Assembly (NCBI GenBank): GCA_943370025.1
Contig: CALRPI020000018.1
Coordinates: forward strand, 12,385 to 76,384
DNA: 64,000 bases
Source of the DNA: JAAUUE01 sp943370025
GTDB lineage: Bacteria > Cyanobacteriota > Cyanobacteriia > Cyanobacteriales > JAAUUE01
Direction of reading: 5' to 3'
The notes beneath the pieces are model-generated. The model searched no databases and was not told where the DNA came from. It worked only from the letters and a program-made list of their open reading frames with translations. Each line of letters begins with the position of its first letter. Position 1 is the first letter of the stretch. Shown piece after piece: positions 7,980-15,679 of this stretch. Position numbers and translations under genes: made by a program.

Positions 7980-8820
7980 AGTTCTTGAAAGAAAGTAAGT
8001 AAATACTTTTCAATAAATTAGGATCAATATCCTTTAGTTCTCTAAATACAGAGTTTGACTCTGCTTCAATATCACTGCTATCTACAATATCTTGGATTAT
8101 CAAAGGCAATTTTTCGCATAGTTTCTTGAATGCAAACTTGCTGCCGGTCACTAATTCATAAAACCTATCAATAGAAACGCGACGTATTCTTTCATTTGAT
8201 ACACTTTGGCCGTCTAAGCTCACCCTCCACACGATATTTTGGCTTCTTTTCGCAATCACTTCTACCAGCATACATGTTGCCTGTGGATTTGACAGCAAGG
8301 TATTTTGCATTCTCATGTAAGTCTTTTGGGCAGATGATGAATTCATGGTGTTATGTTTGTTTTTTATCTCAACATAATACATAAGCGCGGTATTTACTAC
8401 GTCATATCCTTGCGCTGGTACTATCCATTCATCACTCAGGTATCGAAAGATATTTTGATGAAAATAGCCGATGTGATTTGTGTTAGATTTATCTATTTGC
8501 CTAAGAACTTCACTCTCTATCACAAATTCGATGCTCTTACGATAAACTTTTGCATCGAATGTCAATTTAATTGGGTCTAATAAATTCTTATTGAACTCAG
8601 CTAAGTCAATGCGAAATCTGTATTTCCTTACAGTCTCTTTGACATGATGATAGATATTTTCGTTACTTATAAAGCCAAGATTATAATCTCTCATCTTTCC
8701 TTTTGGATACAATTGATCTTGCACCTGAATTTTGACAAATAAATATGGATTAGACGGAGATTTTTTGTCTAATCTGACCACAAGGTATATAGTCTGAATG
8801 TCAAGTTTCTGACTAATCAC
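7951..8820 (-). CDS. Type II restriction endonuclease, Eco47II/Sau96I-like
   Basis: A 289-residue endonuclease paired with a C5 methyltransferase. The central block HQNIFRYLSDEWIVP, GYDVVN and YYVEIKNKHNTMNSSSAQKT is characteristic of the Eco47II-type family. It contains a PD-(D/E)xK-like site (Asp140, then Glu151-x-Lys153). The family is known for cutting GGNCC; the exact site here cannot be read from sequence. The start is GTG at 8820. A TATAAT hexamer on the same strand at 8833-8838 would place transcription only a few bases ahead of this GTG, so translation may be nearly leaderless or start downstream. The frame overlaps the methylase gene, which implies coupled expression. Confidence 0.85.
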   Translation of the reverse strand: MISQKLDIQTIYLVVRLDKKSPSNPYLFVKIQVQDQLYPKGKMRDYNLGFISNENIYHHVKETVRKYRFRIDLAEFNKNLLDPIKLTFDAKVYRKSIEFVIESEVLRQIDKSNTNHIGYFHQNIFRYLSDEWIVPAQGYDVVNTALMYYVEIKNKHNTMNSSSAQKTYMRMQNTLLSNPQATCMLVEVIAKRSQNIVWRVSLDGQSVSNERIRRVSIDRFYELVTGSKFAFKKLCEKLPLIIQDIVDSSDIEAESNSVFRELKDIDPNLLKSIYLLSFKNYEGFEDFNV

Positions 8821-8957
8821 CCGATGGAAGATATTATACGAAAAAATTCTGCTTAATATCCCATTTTGGGGTAGCTAGAAGGGATTTCTCTGCTTAATCA
8901 TCTATTTGAAGGGTTAGCCCGACGGCAGCAGGTATTATTTAACGCGAGTCTCCAACA

Positions 8958-8999
8958 GTACGTTCTGCTACAAAGTGGGGAAACTAAATTCGGTAGATT
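8958..8999 (+). promoter_or_regulatory. NtcA-activated promoter of ntcB
   Basis: GTA-CGTTCTGC-TAC (8958-8971), then exactly 22 nt, then TAGATT (8994-8999), matching GTAN8TAC-N22-TAN3T. Transcription would start near 9006, about 30 nt before the ntcB ATG at 9036. The arrangement is identical in geometry to the urtA promoter in this window. Confidence 0.88.
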
Positions 9000-9035
9000 C
9001 AACTACACCCTATTTGTAATTTGGCTAATGAATTA

Positions 9036-9962
9036 ATGCGAATTGAGCAGTTACAGGCTTTTTTGGCGGTGGCAGAAACTGGGAGTTTTCAAAAGGCAGC
9101 ACAACAGTGCCAAGTAACCCAATCGACTATTAGCAGACAAGTTCAAGCATTGGAAACAGAACTGGGGCTGCCCTTGTTTCATCGAAGTAATTATTCTAAA
9201 CCCACGATCGCTGGCGATCGCCTCCTCCGCTATGCCCGGAAAATTTGCCAAGACTGGCGTAATGCTACCCAAGAATTGTTGGAACTCCGGGAGGGTAAGC
9301 AGCCAGAATTGTGTGTGGCAGCGATTCATTCTGTGTGTGCCTACCACCTGCCCAAAGTGTTACAAATGTTTTGTGCCGATTATCCCCAAGTGCAGTTACG
9401 GGTGACAGCTTTGGGAAGCGATCGAGCTTTGAAGGTTCTTAAGGATGGGCTGGTGGATCTGGCGATCGTCATGCATAATCGCTACCTGACCAACAATGCA
9501 GAAGTGGTGGTGGAAAAGCTGTTTGATGAGCCGATCGAAGTTTTGATGGCGGCGGATCACCCCTTAGCAAAATCTCAGCTAGTGTCTTGGGCAGAAATTG
9601 CCCCCTATCCCCAAGTAGTTTTTAAGCACGGCTACGGAATGCAGCGGATTATTCAAGAGCAGTTTTCTTTACTGGGAGTTAGTCTCCATGCCGCCTTGGA
9701 ACTAAACACCCCCGATGCCTTTCGAGGAGTAGTCCGCCAGAGCAAAATGATTGCCCTGTTGCCCCGATCGGCAATGTTAGAGGCTCTGGACGACCCAACC
9801 CTGGCAGTGCGATCGATCATCACGGAACCGATAAAAAATCTTCAAGCCATCCCCTTTAGCCGTCAAGTTGTCTTAGTCACCACGAGCGATCGCCTAGAAA
9901 TTCCCCCCATCCAACATTTCCATCAACTAGTCAAGCAACACCTTGGGACAGTTATCAGTTAA
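9036..9962 (+). CDS. ntcB: LysR-family nitrogen assimilation regulator NtcB
   Basis: Activator of nitrate/nitrite assimilation genes in cyanobacteria, responsive to nitrite. I place the start at the ATG at 9036 (MRIEQLQAFLAVAETGSFQ), which matches the family N-terminus. The frame extends five codons upstream to a TTG at 9021, which is less likely. The winged-helix DNA-binding domain occupies about residues 1-65 (AAQQCQVTQSTISRQVQALE), and the periplasmic-binding-type effector domain about 90-305. Segments such as CVAAIHSVCAYHLPKVLQ, LGSDRALKVLKDGLVDLAIV and FKHGYGMQRI are typical of NtcB rather than RbcR/CmpR. The NtcA promoter upstream agrees with known NtcA control of ntcB. The following gene is convergent, so the gene is monocistronic. 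Confidence 0.92.
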   Translation: MRIEQLQAFLAVAETGSFQKAAQQCQVTQSTISRQVQALETELGLPLFHRSNYSKPTIAGDRLLRYARKICQDWRNATQELLELREGKQPELCVAAIHSVCAYHLPKVLQMFCADYPQVQLRVTALGSDRALKVLKDGLVDLAIVMHNRYLTNNAEVVVEKLFDEPIEVLMAADHPLAKSQLVSWAEIAPYPQVVFKHGYGMQRIIQEQFSLLGVSLHAALELNTPDAFRGVVRQSKMIALLPRSAMLEALDDPTLAVRSIITEPIKNLQAIPFSRQVVLVTTSDRLEIPPIQHFHQLVKQHLGTVIS

Positions 9963-10020
9963 CAGTTATCAGTTACTTGTGCTGAGCTTGTCGAAGCATC
10001 AGTTCTCAGTTATCAGTTGG
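9955..10020. repeat. CAGTTATCAGTTA-type simple repeats
   Basis: Several copies of the CAGTTATCAGTTA motif. The same motif occurs at 33387-33413 and 63919-63930. The first copy overlaps the ntcB stop. Typical cyanobacterial intergenic filler with no known function. Confidence 0.7.
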
Positions 10021-10069
10021 GAACTCTCCATAAGCATTTATCATTGTTTACTGTTTACTGTTCACTGAT

Positions 10070-10501
10070 TTAAAGTTTGAGGGCGAAATGATAACAGGTA
10101 ATTTCTAGACGCTGGCGAAAGTAGAAACGATGGGCTGCAAAGCGCTGAACGCCCGAATCTAGATGAAACTCTTGGCAGTTTTGGGTTTTGGCATAGTTCA
10201 TTAACCATTGCAAAATTTCTTCGCCGTAACCTTGGGAGCGATCGCTCTCCTGAGTAATCAAATCATCCACATACAGGAACTTCCCAAAAGATAGAGACTC
10301 AGAGATCCGAAATCCCGCCACAGCCTTAACCTGCTCTACTCCCGTATTTTCGATAGCTAAAAAAGCTAGTTGATAGCCTCCCTGCTGTTGCCTGCGGACT
10401 TTTGCTACAAATTCCTCAGGGTGTAAATGGGGACGGAGTTGCTGCATCACTGGGAAACAGGCACTAATTTCTTGATCGCTCTGGGCAAGTTGTATTGGCA
10501 T
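10070..10501 (-). CDS. GNAT-family N-acetyltransferase
   Basis: A 143-residue GNAT protein from the ATG at 10501 (MPIQLAQSDQ). An upstream in-frame extension to 10600 would overlap the preceding gene for about 100 bp and lacks family similarity, so I reject it. The fold is indicated by FPVMQQLRPHL (first helix), VKAVAGFRISE (beta), LYVDDLITQESDRSQGYGEE (acetyl-CoA-binding region, Q/R-x-x-G-x-G variant SQGYGEEIL) and the C-terminal FHLDSGVQRFAAHRFYFRQRL. Substrate unknown. The start lies 2 nt beyond the stop of the metallo-beta-lactamase gene upstream, so the two are translationally coupled. Confidence 0.86.
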   Translation of the reverse strand: MPIQLAQSDQEISACFPVMQQLRPHLHPEEFVAKVRRQQQGGYQLAFLAIENTGVEQVKAVAGFRISESLSFGKFLYVDDLITQESDRSQGYGEEILQWLMNYAKTQNCQEFHLDSGVQRFAAHRFYFRQRLEITCYHFALKL

Positions 10502-10503
10502 GA

Positions 10504-11376
10504 TTAGGATTGAGCTATGTATTCTAGACATTTTTGCATTTGCTGCACCATGGTAGCTCGATCGCCATGAAATCTCCTGCCGTGACCGGGAAGTACCCAC
10601 TCAAAATCATAGGCGGCTAACTTTGCCATAGATTTTCCCAGCTCTGCCCAGGAATACCAGCAGGCATCCCGAAAGGCATAGAGTTGTTGTAGTCGTTCTG
10701 AATATGCTAAATGATCGCCTGAAAATAGAAATTTATTTCGGTAAAGCAGTACCGTATGTCCCTTGGTGTGACCGGGGACGGGAATGATTAATAAATCTGG
10801 GGCTAACTCGTAGGGGTCTGTACCTTGGAGTTTAATTTCGACTGCTTGGGTTCCAGAGGTAATATCATCTTGGTGCAGGAGGCGATCGCATTGGAAATGC
10901 TCATGAAATTTGGCATGATCCGCCACATCATCCCGGTGAGTCAGATAAAGATAACGCACCCCACCCAAAGCTTCTAGACGCTTGACCAAGGGCGGTGCAA
11001 ACCGGGGCGAATCTACTAAAATATTCCCCTCTGGTCGCTGAATAAAATAGCTGGCTGCTCCAAAGGAATTTTCGGCATGGTAGCCACAGTGATAGACATT
11101 TTCGGCAACTAATAGGGGAAATTGAGCCTGAACATCTTTGATATCTTGAGGTTTTTCTACCGTGCCGATCGAAGCTGTGGGGCAGGAGAGGAGAGCTTGC
11201 ATTGCCCGATGCCGGCTAGCAGTATCCGTGGGTTGTTGATATACCGCCGATTGTCCCTGCTGGCGATCGAACACTTCCGCCGCCATCCACCGACAAGTAT
11301 CACAATCAATGCAGGTACTATCAACAAAAAAATCACCACTAATATTCTCAGCTCGGCGCTGTTGGAGTTTTGCCAT
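10504..11376 (-). CDS. Ferredoxin-like/metallo-beta-lactamase fold hydrolase
   Basis: A 290-residue fusion. The N-terminus has a single-cluster ferredoxin motif (Cys22-x2-Cys25-x2-Cys28, with a fourth Cys-Pro near 64-65), suggesting one 4Fe-4S or 3Fe-4S centre. The rest is a metallo-beta-lactamase fold with THRDDVADH (the HxHxDH site with the first His kept as THRDD), PVPGHTKGH, FSGDHLA and LPGHGRRFH as metal-binding blocks. This architecture is conserved in cyanobacteria and plastids; the substrate is not established, though a thiol-ester or glyoxalase-II-like reaction coupled to redox is plausible. First gene of an operon with the acetyltransferase. The start at 11376 (MAKLQQRRAE) keeps the whole cluster motif. 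Confidence 0.88.
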   Translation of the reverse strand: MAKLQQRRAENISGDFFVDSTCIDCDTCRWMAAEVFDRQQGQSAVYQQPTDTASRHRAMQALLSCPTASIGTVEKPQDIKDVQAQFPLLVAENVYHCGYHAENSFGAASYFIQRPEGNILVDSPRFAPPLVKRLEALGGVRYLYLTHRDDVADHAKFHEHFQCDRLLHQDDITSGTQAVEIKLQGTDPYELAPDLLIIPVPGHTKGHTVLLYRNKFLFSGDHLAYSERLQQLYAFRDACWYSWAELGKSMAKLAAYDFEWVLPGHGRRFHGDRATMVQQMQKCLEYIAQS

Positions 11377-11757
11377 AGTTTTGCAGAGAGTTTCTGGGGG
11401 AATCAGTCTTCAAATGCTAGCGCAAAAGGTTGCTTTCTAGCCACAGCCAGAAAACTCTAGAGCTATAGCCATCGCCAAGCAGGTTATGTTGTGGGAACCC
11501 TTACAGAGCAGGGGTTCCCACAACCAAAATCATCTCAACCTCCCTAGCGGTTGCTATATTTATAACTCGGATTTTATAGATGAATTCAGTTAGGGGCAAT
11601 CGAGGCAGGAGGGTCGGAGGCGGAAGAGGACGATCGCAGTGAGGTAGAGGAGGGCAAAGGGGAGGGCAAAAATTCCGAGGAGGGCGCAAAAGGTAAGATA
11701 GAAATAACTGCTTTGGGCAAATTTAATTATTTTTTCATCAATTTAGAAAAAAGTGGA
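11377..11757. other. Intergenic region with two repeats
   Basis: No gene seen. It contains a perfect hairpin at 11488-11524 (GTTGTGGGAACCC/GGGGTTCCCACAAC arms). Overlapping its end is a 41-bp element at 11518-11558, repeated in reverse complement at 34528-34568 with three mismatches. Confidence 0.7.
11518..11558 (+). repeat. 41-bp dispersed repeat, copy 1
   Basis: Starts CCACAACCAAAATCATCTC and ends GCGGTTGCTATA. The inverted copy lies at 34528-34568, just upstream of the Uma2 gene. No coding capacity. Confidence 0.75.
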
Positions 11758-14346
11758 CTATTTACTTAATTGTATTTGCTGTTTTACTTGTAAAGCTACT
11801 TGAGCTTGGACAAACGGACTATAGATGGGTATCTCCGAATTAATACTCTCAAAACTAGCAGTTAAAGCATAAGGTACTTGAGTAGTCGGATCGTTATTCC
11901 AGCCTTTATGAGCTACAACTGCTATGCAGAAAGCATCACGCAAATCAAAGGATTTTACAATTGCCCAATCTTTCTGGACTGTTCCATTTCCTCTAGATGT
12001 ATTCTTAACACGACTCCCATGATTTTTGTTTTTTCCAAGAGTCCAGTCAAATAAACCTGAGCCATCTTCTTGTTCTTCAGAAGCCTCATATTTATCAAGA
12101 ATTTTTTTTAGAAATTTATCTGGAGATTCTCCTTTTTGACTGCATTCCCAATGTAACCAAGTAGATAAATATTTGCGTTTACTACGCCTTGTTCGGCGTG
12201 GCTCAGCTTTGTAGGCAAGTGTAATTTCAACCAGAATATCAAAATCCTCTGCTGGTGATTGCAAAGCTTCAGGAATTACTACTTGATAGATATCTGCTTG
12301 TTTAGCTTTGATGTAAGTATCACCACTAGTAATTAATGTCACACGATTAGGAGCATTACCAATTGCGCGATCAAGATTAGGTAAACCGTAGCCCATCATC
12401 CGAATAATTGGTGAGAGGTCTGATTCATTGTTTGTCCATGTAGGCAATCTTGCTGATTGAACAATCAAGGCTTTATAAAGCAAACAGCTTTCCTGTGGAA
12501 AATTAGCAGCTAATGCGGCGGCAATATAGGTAACTTTAGATGCTGCAAACGATGTCCCCACAGCGTCTGATGAGATCGCTGGTGTTCCGCCCATTGTTGT
12601 CCTCACTAGTTCAGGACAAACCTCGTTATTAGTTGTAAAACTAGGTGGATCGCCTTCATCTTTAATAAAGTCACCACCATATTCCACAACTTCTGGTTTA
12701 ATCGAATCCCAGATACCATAACCAGTGCAAGAAAATGATGATGGATGATCTTTAGATGCAATTGAAGTTAGTGGTGGTTGATGATAAGTAATATGAGCAA
12801 TTGAGCCAACTGTAAGGGCTTGAAAACTTTGAGCAGGATCGGCAACACGAGATGACTTTTCTAACAAATAACTTGGATATGGACAGTCATCTTGAAAATG
12901 CTCTGTGAGTGTTTTTCGAGTTATGCTAAGCCCTAAGCCACGATTTAATGATAGATTTCCAGCAGAAACAACAAAAAGAATATCATTTAGCCAGCAAAGG
13001 TTATCTATTTCCGCAGCCCAAGCACTCATATAAGTTGTTCGACAAGGACTAGAGCTATTAATGGAATGATTAAAGATACGAGTACCTCTTTGGTGATAGA
13101 AGTCTACAATTTTTTTAAGGACTTCAGGCATATAGAGATTTAATCTACAATCACCTCCTAATACCCTAGCATTTTGAAGCCAGCAGATTGCTGATTGACT
13201 AGCTTTAGGAATTCCTTGAGGGTATAAAATTGCTCCTGCAACTCTTGTCCCATGCCCTCCACCTTTTACATAATCTGCCGTTAGATCTATCTCATGAGGA
13301 ACCCAAGATCGTGAATTATTGCTATCCATAGCAACACGTAATAAAGGATGGCTTTCTTGAATACCGCTATCGATAATGCAGACTTTTGGGGCTATTGGCG
13401 ATGGAGGTTCAAGAGTAAAAGCAGATTCCTGAATACTTGAAGTCCGATTAGCTAAGATTTCTGAAATTTGATCGGGTTCACTAATTTCAAAAACATATGG
13501 ATAGTTAGTTGCTAAATCTTTTAAAGCTTTGCCAGAGATTTCAACGCGACAGGAGAAACTATCTGGTAAAAGAGCAAGGCGAGAACGATCATCATATGAG
13601 GCTTCTTGTAAAATAGTTCCGCTAATGTCTGAGATAAATTTTTCAAATTCTAATTGTCTGTTCCACTGTAGATCATCCCATTCTTGGAGAGTCTGATCAC
13701 GTTTGTCAGTCCATTTAGCAACTCTAAGTGCATATTTTGCAGAATCTTCATTTTCGTTTTGAGAAGGATGTAGAGAAAATTTTGGATTTAGTCCGACACA
13801 AGCAATACTGACATCAACTGTATAAATTTGATCGTCTAGAATTTGATCCCATCGCTTAAGCAGATCGGGAGATAAAATATATTCCAAACGTTTAAAATTG
13901 CCTTCAAGAATTTCCCATATTTCAGCAACTTTGCCACCACCATATTGTTCAAAAATAAATTTTTCAATTTTTTGTTGCAATTTAGTTAACTCAGCATCAG
14001 TATCAGCCGCCGTACCAAGGATGTAACCATCCTCAATCTCTAGGATAACCTCAATTCCAAAGCTTTTGAGATCGTCTGCATCAAATGATTTGGGATCTAT
14101 TTTTAATATAAATGATGGAATATTGGGAATTTCTGGCAACCCTTCTTGCTGACGTTCTTCAAATCTAGTTTTCCAATCACTCATAATTGTGAACACAGAA
14201 GACTGGAGCCTGCGACCATGATTACCTGCATCCCCATGATTGTTAGTAGAACGGCTTGATCGTCGAGGTGGAGTTCCAGAACGGGCAAAATCTGTAAGTG
14301 TGAGTCTTAATGGAATATGCTTAAACTGTTGAGAGCTATCAGACAT
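11758..14346 (-). CDS. Subtilisin-like serine protease (S8) of a two-gene AAA/protease module
   Basis: An 862-residue cytoplasmic-looking protein without a signal peptide. A novel-looking N-terminal region (about 1-310) precedes a full subtilase domain. Catalytic residues are Asp326 (KVCIIDSGIQ), His365 (GGGHGTRVAGAI) and Ser599 (GTSFAASKV), with oxyanion Asn464 in VVSAGN. The C-terminal about 180 residues form an additional domain (DILVEITLAYKAEPRRTRR to FCIAVVAHKGW), which may bind a partner or substrate. It starts 8 bp inside the end of the AAA+ ATPase gene, so the two are coupled. Family knowledge: AAA ATPase/S8 peptidase pairs occur in phage-defence contexts (I recall the names IteA/IteS but cannot check). 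The function here is inferred: nucleotide-gated proteolysis as a defence response. Confidence 0.88.
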   Translation of the reverse strand: MSDSSQQFKHIPLRLTLTDFARSGTPPRRSSRSTNNHGDAGNHGRRLQSSVFTIMSDWKTRFEERQQEGLPEIPNIPSFILKIDPKSFDADDLKSFGIEVILEIEDGYILGTAADTDAELTKLQQKIEKFIFEQYGGGKVAEIWEILEGNFKRLEYILSPDLLKRWDQILDDQIYTVDVSIACVGLNPKFSLHPSQNENEDSAKYALRVAKWTDKRDQTLQEWDDLQWNRQLEFEKFISDISGTILQEASYDDRSRLALLPDSFSCRVEISGKALKDLATNYPYVFEISEPDQISEILANRTSSIQESAFTLEPPSPIAPKVCIIDSGIQESHPLLRVAMDSNNSRSWVPHEIDLTADYVKGGGHGTRVAGAILYPQGIPKASQSAICWLQNARVLGGDCRLNLYMPEVLKKIVDFYHQRGTRIFNHSINSSSPCRTTYMSAWAAEIDNLCWLNDILFVVSAGNLSLNRGLGLSITRKTLTEHFQDDCPYPSYLLEKSSRVADPAQSFQALTVGSIAHITYHQPPLTSIASKDHPSSFSCTGYGIWDSIKPEVVEYGGDFIKDEGDPPSFTTNNEVCPELVRTTMGGTPAISSDAVGTSFAASKVTYIAAALAANFPQESCLLYKALIVQSARLPTWTNNESDLSPIIRMMGYGLPNLDRAIGNAPNRVTLITSGDTYIKAKQADIYQVVIPEALQSPAEDFDILVEITLAYKAEPRRTRRSKRKYLSTWLHWECSQKGESPDKFLKKILDKYEASEEQEDGSGLFDWTLGKNKNHGSRVKNTSRGNGTVQKDWAIVKSFDLRDAFCIAVVAHKGWNNDPTTQVPYALTASFESINSEIPIYSPFVQAQVALQVKQQIQLSK

Positions 14347-15385
14347 GAGCAGTTACAATATCCTGTATTGATTCTTCTAAATGTTCTTGAATAACAAGCT
14401 CTTCTCGATCTAGAATTGCCCGTTTGGCTGCATCTTGAGCAACTCGCACAACCTGAGCCGCCGAGAAACCATTCATTTTTTGTACAATTAAGTTCCAATC
14501 AATTGAACCAACTGCAACAGAACATAAAGTTTGCTTTAATATTGCCCTAACTTCTAATTCTGTTGGCTTTGGCACTTCAATAGCATCGTCAAATCTTCGC
14601 CACACGGCTTCATCTAAGAACTTAGTTAAGTTAGTAGCAGCTACCAGTAAACCATTTGAAACTTCATATTCATCAAGGAGTTGTAGAAAAGTATTAACTA
14701 CACGTTTTATTTCACCAACCTCCTGATTATCCTCACGCGACTTGGCAAGAGCATCACATTCATCAATGAAGAGTAAACAAGGAGTTGCCGCCGCAGTTTC
14801 AAAGACTTCACGTAAATTTGTAGCAGTTTCGCCTAAAAAGGAAGATACCATTGCATCAAAACGAATTTTAATCAAAGTTAAGCCCGTATTCCAAGCAATT
14901 CTCTCTGCTCCCATAGTCTTACCGCAGCCAGGGGAACCGTAAAGTAATATTTTTTGGCGATAACGCAAACCATGATGAGCAAGGCGATCACGAGCAGCAT
15001 ATTCCCGTTCGATCCGACGAAATCTAGTTTCCATAGCATCGGAAAGAACCATGTGATGCCGTAAGCGATCGCGAGGAACAGTAACAATAAAAGGGTGATT
15101 GAATCGGTGTTTACTTGATAATAGAGTTAATGAGCGAGGATCAGAATTTTTAGGTACTGCAAAATTAGAAGTTGATAAACTTCTGCCATCATGATCTATT
15201 CCCGATGAAGTTTCTAACTTGCTAAGATGATTACTTTTTTGAACAATGTTTTCAAGCTGTTCAGCAAGATTAGTATGCCCTTGCTTCCGTTCTTCTTCAA
15301 CAACTATAGACAACATACCTTGTATTGCCTGCGAATCTTGGCTGGCAACAGCTCGAAATAATCGCTTGAGTACATCTCCTTTCAT
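14339..15385 (-). CDS. AAA+ ATPase paired with the subtilase
   Basis: A 348-residue AAA+ protein of the classic FtsH/spastin-like type. An N-terminal helical region (about 1-90; LKRLFRAVASQDSQAIQ) may mediate assembly. The ATPase core has Walker A GSPGCGKT (150-157), Walker B LLFIDECD (204-211), sensor 1 ATN (250-252), an arginine-finger-like WRRFD (262-266) and a C-terminal lid with SAAQVVRVAQDAA. Pore-loop candidate: SSFLGETATNLREVF. It would form a hexamer and could unfold substrates for, or gate, the downstream protease. AAAGG sits 7 nt before the ATG, and a palindrome AGATATC-N9-GATATCT lies upstream at 15409-15431. Confidence 0.9.
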   Translation of the reverse strand: MKGDVLKRLFRAVASQDSQAIQGMLSIVVEEERKQGHTNLAEQLENIVQKSNHLSKLETSSGIDHDGRSLSTSNFAVPKNSDPRSLTLLSSKHRFNHPFIVTVPRDRLRHHMVLSDAMETRFRRIEREYAARDRLAHHGLRYRQKILLYGSPGCGKTMGAERIAWNTGLTLIKIRFDAMVSSFLGETATNLREVFETAAATPCLLFIDECDALAKSREDNQEVGEIKRVVNTFLQLLDEYEVSNGLLVAATNLTKFLDEAVWRRFDDAIEVPKPTELEVRAILKQTLCSVAVGSIDWNLIVQKMNGFSAAQVVRVAQDAAKRAILDREELVIQEHLEESIQDIVTAHV

Positions 15386-15408
15386 ATTGAAACCTTTCTA
15401 TTGTCTAT

Positions 15409-15431
15409 AGATATCTAACCCTAGGATATCT
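15409..15431. promoter_or_regulatory. Candidate palindromic operator upstream of the AAA/protease module
   Basis: AGATATC (15409-15415), 9 nt, GATATCT (15425-15431): a perfect 7-bp dyad located 24-46 nt upstream of the ATPase start codon. Regulator unknown; role inferred from position only. Confidence 0.4.
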
Positions 15432-15616
15432 TATGTCTCCTGAAAACTTAGAGAAACTTTACGAAACAAGAAGATTACATCTCTATCAAATATTTCTGGC
15501 ATCTGACCCATACAAAAAACAGAGCTTTTTTGTAACAAAACATTAAGCAAAATGGTATAACTGAGTTGGGAAGAGGCATTGCCCCGAAATTTATTTACCC
15601 ATTCATTGGGAATACG

Positions 15617-15649
15617 AAAGATGTCCCGCGCGATGCGCGGGACATCTTT
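15617..15649. repeat. Perfect inverted repeat upstream of psbQ
   Basis: AAAGATGTCCCGCGC-GAT-GCGCGGGACATCTTT: a 15-bp perfect stem with a 3-nt loop, ending 30 nt before the psbQ start. There is a short T-run after it, so it could act as a terminator or as a stable element in the psbQ leader. Confidence 0.8.
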
Positions 15650-15679
15650 AACAAATTAATGATTAACTCCAACGCAATT

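Noticed and set aside
8875..9034. Open stretch (LFEGLARRQQVLFNASLQQY-like) before ntcB
   Set aside because: It overlaps the NtcA box and -10 of ntcB, has no start codon, and is too short to identify; most likely chance coding potential in a promoter.
10502..10600. N-terminal extension of the acetyltransferase gene
   Set aside because: It lies inside the upstream metallo-beta-lactamase gene and lacks family similarity; the ATG at 10501 fits the GNAT start.
15566..15679. 38-codon N-terminal extension of PsbQ
   Set aside because: It passes through a GC-rich hairpin and would bury the lipoprotein signal peptide; the ATG at 15680 gives a proper signal.
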